DNA from: Bifidobacterium breve
GTDB lineage: Bacteria > Actinomycetota > Acidimicrobiia > IMCC26256
DNA length: 14,700 nt
Assembly: GCA_945907055.1 (NCBI GenBank)
Contig: CAMDSG010000029.1
Location: 1 to 14,700 of the forward strand
Reading direction: 5' to 3'
Positions 6,786 to 13,895 of the stretch are shown piece by piece. The first letter of the stretch is position 1, and every line of letters starts with the position of its first letter. The translations under genes were made by a program, and so were the position numbers. The notes beneath the pieces are model-generated. The model worked only from the letters and a program-made list of their open reading frames with translations, was not told where the DNA came from and did not search any database.

Positions 6786-8512
6786 CTAGTTGGACCCGTC
6801 TCCAACAATGCGGGAGATGCTGCCGCATCAGCTGAACTACGCGCGTGATACGAAGAACGCACAAGTGGCCCAGACTCAACGTGGTTTATACCTGCTGCCT
6901 CGCCTATACGAGCAACCTCTGCGAACTCCTCGGGGCTCCACCAGCGCACAACGGGTAGGTGCTGCTCCGAGGGCCGAAGATACTGCCCAACCGTAACGAT
7001 CTTCACGCCGACGGCAGCAAGATCATTGAGGGCACCGCTTACCTCGTCGAGCGTCTCACCGAGACCGAGCATTATCCCCGACTTTGTAACGTGCCCGGCC
7101 GCGTTCGCGCGGGCAAGCAACGCTAACGAGCGTGCATAACCCGCGGATGGCCTAACGGCGCGCTGCAGTCGCGCAACGGTCTCAATGTTGTGGTTCACAA
7201 CATCGGGGTTCTCATTCAAAATCAAATCTAAAGAATCCAAATCGCCCCGCAGATCGCTTATTAGTACCTCAGTACGCGTCTCTGGCGAGGCCGAGCGAAT
7301 TGCATTGACAGTTGCTGCAACATGTGCAGCGCCGCCATCATCGAGATCGTCTCGTGCAACCATGGTCAAGACAGCATGTTTGAGCCCCATACGCACCACT
7401 GCACTAGCGACTCGCTCTGGCTCATCGGCCTCCGGGGCGCTCGGGAGCCGAGTATCTATGAGACAGAAACCGCAGGCACGTGTACAGCGTTCGCCGAGAA
7501 CCATAAAGGTCGCTGTTCCATCGGCCCAGCACTCATAAATATTCGGGCACCCCGCGCTCTCACAGACAGTATGTAGATCAAGTTCACGCACCAAGCGTTT
7601 CAAACCTCGATACTCAGCACCCAGATCTGCTTTTACTCGCATCCACTCTGGGCGCCTAAAGGTTGGATCCGCCACTGGCACCTCTACAGATGCAGCCTGT
7701 AGACGAGTAACTAACCGAACAGGAACTCCTGCTTCAGCCGACTGCTCCTCAATACTTCTTCTTCGTTCATCGCTCTGCAGCACCAACGGCTCGCGCCAAG
7801 CGACGCTCTGGTCATCGACTTCATGCACATCAAACTCTTGAATAAAGGAAGATACAAATGCTTCGGCGAGAATCTCGATAAGACTCTTAGTATTCTCAGC
7901 ACTGCTTGAAACGATTCCCGGAGCCCCCGGAGCCCCCGGAGCCGCTGCGATCGCATCGGCGGTAATCTTTGCCAGTGACGTGACCCCGCGATCTGTAATT
8001 CCACACGGGACTATGTGATCAAACATTGATAGATCTGTATCTACGTTGATGGCAACGCCATGGCGCGTGCGCCTACCCTCAACCTTTACCCCGACTGCAC
8101 ATACCTTCGCCCCGCCGATCCAAACGCCAGGGTATTCGGGGTCCGTATAAGCGTCAAAGCCGATAGAAGCAAGCGAATCCACAACTACTTGCTCTAGTTG
8201 ACGAACGTATGCCACCGAATCCACAAGCCCACCTCGCCAAATCGGCAGATCGATAATTGGGTAGATGACCAACTGCCCTGGTCCGTGATAGGTCACATCA
8301 CCACCACGGTCGACGCTGCGAAGCACAGCACCTACCGATTCAGGCTCCACCAGAACATTCTTGTCATCTCCACGGCGGCCAAGAGTGTAGGTATGGGGAT
8401 GCTCTAACAGCAGGAGGTAGTTGCCTGATCGAGAGTGAAGCGAACGTGCTAGCGCATCCGCCTCGTCATAAGAGACTCGCCCTAACCAACGCACATTGAG
8501 GCGTTCAATCAT
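6782..8512 (-). CDS. lipB-lipA: Bifunctional octanoyltransferase / lipoyl synthase (LipB-LipA fusion)
   Basis: One uninterrupted 576-residue frame carries both enzymes of lipoyl cofactor assembly. Residues 1-230 are LipB, which transfers octanoyl from acyl carrier protein to the lipoyl lysine: GGDVTYHGPGQ (70-80), Lys136 in GGAKVCAVG, and the thioester Cys170 in HIVPCGI. The Lys-Cys spacing of 34 equals that of the Mycobacterium tuberculosis pair Lys142/Cys176. Residues about 288-557 are LipA, a radical-SAM enzyme that inserts two sulfurs: auxiliary-cluster cysteines 317, 322 and 328 (CX4CX5C), radical-SAM cysteines 343, 347 and 350 (CX3CX2C), and the closing RSSYHA (552-557). A linker of about 55 residues joins them. 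Each half has all key residues at normal length. The ATG overlaps the E2 stop (ATGA). Fusion of the two is unusual; they are normally separate neighbouring genes. Confidence 0.95.
   Translation of the reverse strand: MIERLNVRWLGRVSYDEADALARSLHSRSGNYLLLLEHPHTYTLGRRGDDKNVLVEPESVGAVLRSVDRGGDVTYHGPGQLVIYPIIDLPIWRGGLVDSVAYVRQLEQVVVDSLASIGFDAYTDPEYPGVWIGGAKVCAVGVKVEGRRTRHGVAINVDTDLSMFDHIVPCGITDRGVTSLAKITADAIAAAPGAPGAPGIVSSSAENTKSLIEILAEAFVSSFIQEFDVHEVDDQSVAWREPLVLQSDERRRSIEEQSAEAGVPVRLVTRLQAASVEVPVADPTFRRPEWMRVKADLGAEYRGLKRLVRELDLHTVCESAGCPNIYECWADGTATFMVLGERCTRACGFCLIDTRLPSAPEADEPERVASAVVRMGLKHAVLTMVARDDLDDGGAAHVAATVNAIRSASPETRTEVLISDLRGDLDSLDLILNENPDVVNHNIETVARLQRAVRPSAGYARSLALLARANAAGHVTKSGIMLGLGETLDEVSGALNDLAAVGVKIVTVGQYLRPSEQHLPVVRWWSPEEFAEVARIGEAAGINHVESGPLVRSSYHARSSADAAASPALLETGPTR
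7916..7942 (-). repeat. Three tandem 9-bp units encoding (Ala-Pro-Gly)x3 in the LipB half
   Basis: A 9-bp unit (GCTCCGGGG on the coding strand, the last copy ending GGA) is repeated three times in frame and encodes residues 191-199 of the fusion protein. It lies in a loop between the GVTSL motif and the final LipB helix. In-frame units of this kind can expand or contract without breaking the frame. Confidence 0.85.
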
Positions 8513-9723
8513 GCGAGTTCAGGATCCCAGTCGCGCGTCTCGATATTGGTACGCACTGCATGGAGAAACGCAGCAGCATAGGCACCATCAAATGCCCTGT
8601 GATCCCAGGTCAATGCGAGAATTCCCACATGGTGAATCGCTATAGCGTCACCGCCATCTGCATCTGTGACAACAACTGGCCGTTTACGAATGCCATCGGT
8701 AGCAAGGATTGCGACCTGAGGCTGATTGATGATGGGGAGCGTCATATAAGTCTCGAATGGACCCATATTCGTAATTGTGAATGTTCCTCCAACAAGCTCA
8801 TCTGGATTGAGACGCTTAGAGCGAGCGCGCGAACCCAAGTCTCGAATCTCACGAGCTAGTTGCGTGAGTCGTTTGCCATCGGCATCCCTCACAACCGGCG
8901 CTACTAGCCCGGCGAAATCTAAGTCCACAGCAACGGATAAATGAAAGGCGTGATGAACAACCATCTGCTCAGCATCAAGGGAAGAGTTGACTATTGGAAA
9001 TTCATGGAGCGCATCTGCAACTGCACGAACGATGAAAGGAAGATAGGTGAGGCTAAATCCCTCGGCCTCCCTAAACTCAGCGCCGTGGGCCTTGCGGGTG
9101 CGCTCTACCTGCTCGAAGTCAACCTCCACGCTTGTATAAACATGTGCACTCGTTGCTTTAGATCGAGTCGTGTGCTCGGCGGTAATACGGCGAACATTTG
9201 AGAGCGCAATTATTTCATCTCCGCGCTCCATTCGAGGCTTAGGCTCGGTCACTGCCTTCTTAGGGGTTGGTGATGCGGCCTCAACATCGTGCCTCGTAAT
9301 TCGGCCACCCTCACCGGTTCCGAGTATCTCGCTCGCTTCTAGACCGCGCTGTGTAATTAGTCGCCGCACTACCGGAGACGTGACAAGCCCTCGCACTGGA
9401 GAGGGGGCTTGCACCGAGAGTTCGTCACCAACAGCGCTCTGCACGCTCGCCTTCGGCGAGGCTGTGCCCTTATCTGCGCCGGTGGCAGCTACATCCTCTG
9501 TGACCACAGCAACCCGTTCTCCAACGGGGACCGTCAAGCCCTCAACAACGAGAATCTCTGTAACCACTCCTGCGATCGGGGATGGCACCTCTGTATCTAC
9601 TTTGTCCGTTGTTACTTCATATAAAGGCTCGTCAGCCCTCACATGCTCGCCTACTGCCTTGAGCCAACGCGTGATTGTTGCCGAGGTAACAGTCTCGCCG
9701 AGTTGGGGCATTGTGAGGTCCAC
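8509..9723 (-). CDS. sucB: Dihydrolipoamide acyltransferase, E2 component of a 2-oxoacid dehydrogenase complex
   Basis: The 404-residue E2 core protein carries acyl groups on a lipoyl arm and passes them to CoA. One lipoyl domain (1-77) holds the modified lysine Lys41 in TTDKVDTEVPSP. An Ala/Pro/Ser-rich linker follows, then the peripheral-subunit-binding domain (about 114-150, SPVVRRLITQ to GGRITRHDVE). The catalytic domain (about 168-395) ends with DHRAFDG, in which His375 and Asp379 are the active-site pair. Many actinobacterial homologues have two or more lipoyl domains; here there is one. Substrate class (pyruvate, 2-oxoglutarate or branched-chain) cannot be fixed from this sequence, so the symbol is provisional. 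The GTG start (9721-9723) follows a good ribosome binding site. The gene lies 9 bp after lpd and overlaps lipB-lipA by 4 bp. Confidence 0.92.
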   Translation of the reverse strand: MDLTMPQLGETVTSATITRWLKAVGEHVRADEPLYEVTTDKVDTEVPSPIAGVVTEILVVEGLTVPVGERVAVVTEDVAATGADKGTASPKASVQSAVGDELSVQAPSPVRGLVTSPVVRRLITQRGLEASEILGTGEGGRITRHDVEAASPTPKKAVTEPKPRMERGDEIIALSNVRRITAEHTTRSKATSAHVYTSVEVDFEQVERTRKAHGAEFREAEGFSLTYLPFIVRAVADALHEFPIVNSSLDAEQMVVHHAFHLSVAVDLDFAGLVAPVVRDADGKRLTQLAREIRDLGSRARSKRLNPDELVGGTFTITNMGPFETYMTLPIINQPQVAILATDGIRKRPVVVTDADGGDAIAIHHVGILALTWDHRAFDGAYAAAFLHAVRTNIETRDWDPELA

Positions 9724-9728
9724 TAAAT

Positions 9729-9734
9729 CTCCTC
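9729..9734 (-). promoter_or_regulatory. Ribosome binding site supporting the GTG start of the E2 gene
   Basis: The minus strand reads GAGGAG five bases before the GTG at 9723 and overlaps the lpd stop codon. It favours GTG 9723 over the in-frame ATG four codons later. Confidence 0.65.
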
Positions 9735-11133
9735 AAGCATGAAGGGATCGACCGGTCAGAGCAAGAACACTCTCTCCAAATAGTTCTCCCAGCGTTGGAT
9801 GAGGCTGGATGAGAATTGAGAGATCATCAACAGTCGCCTCCCAGTTAACCGCTAAATAACCAGGCCCAAGGAGCTCAGTAGCCATTGGCCCGACTATGTG
9901 TACCCCAAGAATCACACCATCGGTATTCGCAATTACTTTCACAAGACCATCTGCCTGATCCATGATCTGTGCCCGAGCGTTACCTGCAAAACGATGAACG
10001 CTCACAACTACATCTTGACCGGCTGCGCGCGCAGCATCCTCGGTGGGTCCGCAGAACGCGACCTCCGGATGGCAGTAGATCCCCCACGGAACTCGCGTGT
10101 AATCAATCGGGCGGGGACTCTCTCCAAGAATCGACTTGATGGCAACGATGGCCTCCGCAAAAGCAACGTGAGCAAGCTGTGGAGTCGCCACAACATCCCC
10201 AACTGCATAGACCCCTGCAACAGTGGTCTGCATCGCTGCGTCGACCTGAATATATCCCTGAGGGTTGATCTCGATTCCTGAATTTTCGAGTCCACAGCCA
10301 GCAGTATTAGGGGTTCTGCCGATGCTCACAACAACCACATCTGCCTCGAGGGCAACTTGAGCATTGTCTTGTGTGAGGCGAACTGATACTGAGTCGATCC
10401 CGACCTCTGCCCCCTCGACTGTGACGCCAGTGCGCACTGTTATTCGCCGGCGTTTGAACATCCGACCGACAATCTCCGCAACCTCTGTATCGACTCCCGG
10501 GAGGATTGAGGGCATCGACTCAAGCACTGTTACAGAGCTTCCGACGTCAGCGAGATAAGAAGCAAACTCGCAACCAATAGCTCCGCCACCGATGATGGCC
10601 GTTCGATTAGGAACGGCGGTTAGGGCAAGAACGTGGTCGGAGGAGAGAACCCTCGTTCCGTCGAAGGGAATTCCGTGGAACTCACGCGGCGATGACCCCG
10701 TTGCGATTATCAGGGATCCACCCTCTAGGAGTGTTCCATCATCAACTCGCACGGTATGCGCGCCTGCATCTAGAACCTCGCCTCTCCCCGCGAAGACAGT
10801 CACGGATCTCCCGCTAAGAAGTGTCTCGAGCCCCTTGGTAAGTCGGTCGACGATCTTCTGCTGGCGCTCAATACTCACCTTGAGATCCAGCGTTGGAGAA
10901 TCGGCACCGGCACCGATACCAATACCGAATGCCTTAGCCCCCTTTACCGTCCTGAGCACCTCGGCAGTCTGAAGAAGTTCTTTGGCTGGAATGCAGCCTC
11001 GGTGCAGGCAGGTTCCCCCTACGCGCTGCTCCTCGACTAGTGCGACAGATAGCCCAGCCGCTGCGCCATAGAGTGCCGCGGCGTACCCACCGGGGCCTCC
11101 CCCCAAAATCACAAGATCAAATCGGGTTGTCAT
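9733..11133 (-). CDS. lpdA: Dihydrolipoamide dehydrogenase (E3)
   Basis: The 466-residue flavoprotein reoxidises dihydrolipoyl groups of E2 with NAD+ and is the normal length for the family. The FAD-binding motif is ILGGGPGGYAAA (9-20). The redox disulfide is Cys42/Cys47 in GGTCLHRGCIPAKE (39-52). The NAD-binding motif is IIGGGAIGCEFASYL, the second FAD motif is GVYAVGDVV, and the catalytic His445/Glu450 pair is in HPTLGE near the C-terminus. The ATG (11131-11133) overlaps the stop of an upstream 31-codon ORF as ATGA. It is followed at 9 bp by its E2 partner, so E3, E2 and the lipoylation enzymes are co-expressed; no E1 gene is present in the window. Confidence 0.95.
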   Translation of the reverse strand: MTTRFDLVILGGGPGGYAAALYGAAAGLSVALVEEQRVGGTCLHRGCIPAKELLQTAEVLRTVKGAKAFGIGIGAGADSPTLDLKVSIERQQKIVDRLTKGLETLLSGRSVTVFAGRGEVLDAGAHTVRVDDGTLLEGGSLIIATGSSPREFHGIPFDGTRVLSSDHVLALTAVPNRTAIIGGGAIGCEFASYLADVGSSVTVLESMPSILPGVDTEVAEIVGRMFKRRRITVRTGVTVEGAEVGIDSVSVRLTQDNAQVALEADVVVVSIGRTPNTAGCGLENSGIEINPQGYIQVDAAMQTTVAGVYAVGDVVATPQLAHVAFAEAIVAIKSILGESPRPIDYTRVPWGIYCHPEVAFCGPTEDAARAAGQDVVVSVHRFAGNARAQIMDQADGLVKVIANTDGVILGVHIVGPMATELLGPGYLAVNWEATVDDLSILIQPHPTLGELFGESVLALTGRSLHA

Positions 11134-11225
11134 GACGATCCCGCCTGCATGATCTGCAGCGCACCGGCAATCAAGATGGCGAGCCCGGTGATAACAGCAA
11201 GGATTAGGAGGGTGCGCGTCTTCAC
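11130..11225 (-). CDS. Candidate 31-residue single-pass membrane micro-protein upstream of lpd
   Basis: This frame is too short for normal gene callers. It starts at GTG (11223-11225) and ends at TGA (11130-11132), overlapping the lpd ATG as ATGA, the same junction style as real genes in this unit. The product begins V-K-T-R-T, then has a run of about 18 hydrophobic residues from the Leu-Leu-Ile-Leu start to Gly-Ala-Leu, then a short polar tail ending Gly-Ser-Ser. That is a basic N-terminus and one membrane helix. There is no spaced Shine-Dalgarno sequence; the G-run touches the GTG. It could be a leaderless start, because GATGAT sits at the -12 to -7 position relative to the G of GTG. The alternative is a non-coding 5' leader of lpd. 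No function is suggested. Confidence 0.5.
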   Translation of the reverse strand: MKTRTLLILAVITGLAILIAGALQIMQAGSS

Positions 11226-11231
11226 CCCCCT

Positions 11232-11237
11232 ATCATC
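11232..11237 (-). promoter_or_regulatory. Possible -10 element for a leaderless lpd-operon transcript
   Basis: The minus strand reads GATGAT, four of six matches to TATAAT, with its last base seven positions before the GTG of the micro-ORF. No convincing -35 hexamer is seen. Leaderless transcripts with this geometry are common in actinobacteria, but the match is weak. Confidence 0.25.
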
Positions 11238-11317
11238 GCCCGAATTGATGCTCCGTGACGACCCGCGAACAGCGCTCCCGAGTAATCCCCGGCCACTATG
11301 CTCAAAAGGTCGCCCGG

Positions 11318-11350
11318 AGCCCCAAATGCCCGGGCCGGAAATTAGGGGCT
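11318..11350 (+). repeat. Inverted repeat covering the putative flippase ribosome binding site
   Basis: AGCCCC (11318-11323) is the exact reverse complement of GGGGCT (11345-11350). The intervening 21 bases contain the palindrome GCCCGGGC (11328-11335). In RNA the outer arms could pair and bury the AGGGG that precedes the GTG at 11357 by eight bases. There is no U-tract, so it is not an intrinsic terminator. Confidence 0.35.
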
Positions 11351-11356
11351 AGGCGC

Positions 11357-12763
11357 GTGGAAGATCAACCGAGTGTCGGCATGAGCCCTGAGGAGAGCAG
11401 CGCCGATCTAGGGATAGAGGCCGCCTCTACTGGGATTGTCGGCAGAATCAAGGAGGCCCTTCCCGAGGGTACCTTCGCAGTTGGGGCAGGGCTCATAGTC
11501 GCTGCGATTACTGCGTACCTCTTCGTGATCGTCACGCTAAACGCACTCGATGCAAAAGAGAAATCTGGGTTCAGCGCCTTCTGGGCACTTGTATTTGTTG
11601 CGGGGGTCGGGTTCTTCCTGCCTATTGAGCAAGAGGTCAGCAGGGCAATTGCGGCGCGTAGGGCTCAGGGCCTTGGAGCAGGGCCGCTTGTAAAGCGCGC
11701 CGCTGGCCTCGCGTTTGGACTTCTTGTCCTGCTCTTGGTCACAATTACAAGCGTTGAATTACTCGGAAATCACATCATTAGCGATGAGTTTTTCCACGGC
11801 AATCAAGTTCTTGTCTGGGCTCTAGAACTCTCTTTGGTTGGGTTCTTCTGCATGCACCTAACCCGTGGAGTGCTCTCCGGGAATGGCAGATTCAGGCCGT
11901 ACGGCGAGATGATGGGCGCGGAGGGAATATTCCGCCTCGCCGGAGCGATTGTCTTAGCCATCATCGGGGTAAAGGTCGCAGGGCTTTTCGGACTCTGCCT
12001 CGCAGTCTCGCCGTTCCTCGCGGTAGCGATAGCAATGCGTTTCCAGCGAGGGCTTCTCACAGATGGCCCACCCGCTCCGTATAGCGAACTCTCAACAGCG
12101 CTCGGCTGGTTATTAATGGGATCTGTCTTCATGCAGGTTCTTGGTTACACACCACTTCTCGGAGTAAGCCTTCTTAGCACTGGCGACCCAGAGAAAGACA
12201 TTGCTATTCGAGCAAGTTTCGCCTCTGCATTCTTCATAGCGCGAATCCCCGTATTGCTGTTCCAAGCGGTCCAGGGAACCTTGCTACCAAAACTCGCTGG
12301 CCTTGCAGGGGCAGGCAAGTCCCAAGATTTTCGCGATGGTCTAATGCGCCTACTCGCAGTAGTAACCGGAATCGCTGTGCTCGGAACACTCGCAGGGTTT
12401 ACCGTTGGCCCGATCGCAGGGCGCATCCTGTTCAAAGACTTTGATATGAGCTCACTCAACTTGGGGCTACTCGCTGCAGGCTCCGGAGCATTCATAATTG
12501 CGCTCACAATTGCGCAGGCCTTAATTGCACTCAACGCATACGCGAGAGTCGCGTTCTCTTGGGTTGCCGGAGTCGTAGGATTTGCTGTGGTCTGCTCTCT
12601 GATTACTGATATTTTTCTGCGAGTCGAACTTGGTTTCCTAGCAGGGGCTGTCGTTGCCTGCGCCTTAATGCTTCTGCAGTTACAACGCGTAATGCACACA
12701 GGCCTCGCTATCTCGGCCCAGTCGTTACTTGAAGCAATCGAACACGAGCCCCTAGAGCTCTGA
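11357..12763 (+). CDS. Wzx/MurJ-like flippase of the MOP superfamily
   Basis: With the GTG at 11357 the protein has 468 residues and about 12 to 14 hydrophobic segments spread along its length, the layout of MOP-family lipid-linked glycan flippases. A short soluble N-terminus precedes the first segment (PEGTFAVGAGLIVAAITAYL). The segment GFFLPIEQEVSRAIAARRA resembles the early conserved region of polysaccharide flippases. I prefer GTG 11357 (AGGGG eight bases upstream) over GTG 11255, whose extra 34 residues are basic and uncharacteristic; ATG 11381 is also possible. Only one base separates its stop from the following GT4 start. A Wzx-type role in flipping an undecaprenyl-linked repeat unit is likelier than peptidoglycan MurJ because of the two glycosyltransferases behind it; the substrate is unknown. 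Confidence 0.82.
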   Translation: MEDQPSVGMSPEESSADLGIEAASTGIVGRIKEALPEGTFAVGAGLIVAAITAYLFVIVTLNALDAKEKSGFSAFWALVFVAGVGFFLPIEQEVSRAIAARRAQGLGAGPLVKRAAGLAFGLLVLLLVTITSVELLGNHIISDEFFHGNQVLVWALELSLVGFFCMHLTRGVLSGNGRFRPYGEMMGAEGIFRLAGAIVLAIIGVKVAGLFGLCLAVSPFLAVAIAMRFQRGLLTDGPPAPYSELSTALGWLLMGSVFMQVLGYTPLLGVSLLSTGDPEKDIAIRASFASAFFIARIPVLLFQAVQGTLLPKLAGLAGAGKSQDFRDGLMRLLAVVTGIAVLGTLAGFTVGPIAGRILFKDFDMSSLNLGLLAAGSGAFIIALTIAQALIALNAYARVAFSWVAGVVGFAVVCSLITDIFLRVELGFLAGAVVACALMLLQLQRVMHTGLAISAQSLLEAIEHEPLEL

Positions 12764-12764
12764 G

Positions 12765-13895
12765 GTGCCAGCGAGCGCACTACCGAGCAGCAGCGAAATT
12801 CGAGTCGCTCTAGACGCGACACCTCTCTTAGGAGACCGAACCGGTATCGGAGAGGTCGTAGGCGGAATTCTTCAGGAACTCGCCTCGCATGACGGATTGA
12901 CAATCAGTGCATACGCTCTCACGCTGCGCGGAAGGCACGATCTAAAGGCAGCTCTCCCGAAGGGAGTGGAGTGCGCAACACGGCCGATTCCAGCTCGATG
13001 GGTTAGGCGCCGATGGCTACGAAGTGACTCGCCAAGCATCGAGCGATGGAGTGGGCCTATCGACGTAGTACACGCAACCAATTACGTAGCGCCACCTGCA
13101 AAGGTCCCTGTAATTGTCTCGGTATACGACCTAACAGTCCTACGTTTTCCTGAACTCTGCAGACCAGACACGCTTCAATATCCTGCGCTACTGAGGCGCG
13201 CCATTCAGCGCGGAGCAATTCTTCACGCACCGAGTAACGCAATCGCTGAAGAACTCATCAGCGAGCTGGGGGCTCCCGCGGAGAGCGTCGTCACCATTCC
13301 ACTCGGGTTACCTCATGTTTACGGTGGTGATCCTGATGCCGGGCGCGCAGTCGCCCAAGCGGTGCGCTATGTGCTTACTCTCGGGAGCATTGACCCGCGC
13401 AAGAATCTCCCAGGATTGGTAGATGCGTTCAATATCCTCGCGTCTAATGACGCAAGCGTTTACCTTGTACACGCGGGGCCCTCAGGCTGGGATGGCGGCG
13501 CATTTGAATCATCTATTCGCAACTCGCCTTACAGAGATCGCATACGCGTCCTTGGTTATGTAGACGCCGATACTCGCGCCAATCTCCTAGCTGGGGCAAG
13601 CGTCTTCGCATATCCATCTCTTTACGAGGGCTTCGGGTTTCCTCCCCTAGAGGCCATGGCTAATGGGGTTCCAGTTGTCGCTACTTCAGTAGGTTCGCTC
13701 CCAGAGGTTCTAGGCGATGGCGCGTTTTTTGTAGAGGCAAACGACGCTCATGCGCTCGCGAGCGCGCTCACTCAGCTCCTCTCCGACAGCGCGATTAGGG
13801 AGCGCCTCATAGGGCGCGGCTCTGCTATTTCCGAGAGCTATTCATGGTCAAAAACCGCTGATGCTCTGATTAGCCTCTATCGTTCGCTCGCATGA
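12765..13895 (+). CDS. GT4 family glycosyltransferase
   Basis: The 376-residue GT-B enzyme is normal family length. The N-terminal acceptor half starts with IRVALDATPLLGDRTGIG (12-29). It continues with VVHATNYVAPP and VIVSVYDLTVLRFPELC, features of the mannosyl/rhamnosyl transferase clade of GT4. The donor half carries VLTLGSIDPRKN (203-214, with Arg212 and Lys213 for phosphate contacts) and the EX7E motif EGFGFPPLE (Glu288, Glu296), followed by GVPVVATSVGSLPEV. The GTG start at 12765 lies one base after the flippase stop and no other start is close. The stop overlaps the next glycosyltransferase ATG as ATGA. It probably transfers an NDP-sugar to a lipid-linked glycan at the cytoplasmic membrane face; sugar identity cannot be read from sequence. 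Confidence 0.92.
   Translation: MPASALPSSSEIRVALDATPLLGDRTGIGEVVGGILQELASHDGLTISAYALTLRGRHDLKAALPKGVECATRPIPARWVRRRWLRSDSPSIERWSGPIDVVHATNYVAPPAKVPVIVSVYDLTVLRFPELCRPDTLQYPALLRRAIQRGAILHAPSNAIAEELISELGAPAESVVTIPLGLPHVYGGDPDAGRAVAQAVRYVLTLGSIDPRKNLPGLVDAFNILASNDASVYLVHAGPSGWDGGAFESSIRNSPYRDRIRVLGYVDADTRANLLAGASVFAYPSLYEGFGFPPLEAMANGVPVVATSVGSLPEVLGDGAFFVEANDAHALASALTQLLSDSAIRERLIGRGSAISESYSWSKTADALISLYRSLA

Larger units (their letters stand above)
11226..11356. other. Divergent intergenic region between the lpd operon and the flippase operon
   Basis: These 131 bp separate the starts of two divergent units and must hold control signals for one or both. On the plus strand TATGCT (11297-11302) is a possible -10 box without a good -35 partner. 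An inverted repeat lies just before the flippase start and is listed separately. The earlier in-frame GTG at 11255 would place coding sequence here, but the extra residues show no protein character. Confidence 0.5.

Noticed and set aside
9170..9742. Plus-strand 190-codon ORF antisense to the E2 gene
   Set aside because: It mirrors the E2 coding frame, has low-complexity Ser/Thr/Pro composition, no recognisable domain and no ribosome binding site.
11222..11236. Four-codon mini-ORF (ATG ATA GGG GGG TGA) whose stop overlaps the GTG of the 31-codon ORF
   Set aside because: It is too short to distinguish from chance and conflicts with the leaderless-start reading, in which GATGAT is a -10 element.
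11255..11356. N-terminal extension of the flippase from GTG 11255
   Set aside because: The added 34 residues are basic, lack any fold signature and would fill the whole divergent promoter region; GTG 11357 has a better upstream context.
12145..12903. Minus-strand 252-codon ORF opposite the flippase and GT4 genes
   Set aside because: It spans two clear plus-strand genes and its Arg/Ser/Pro-rich product looks like a shadow frame.
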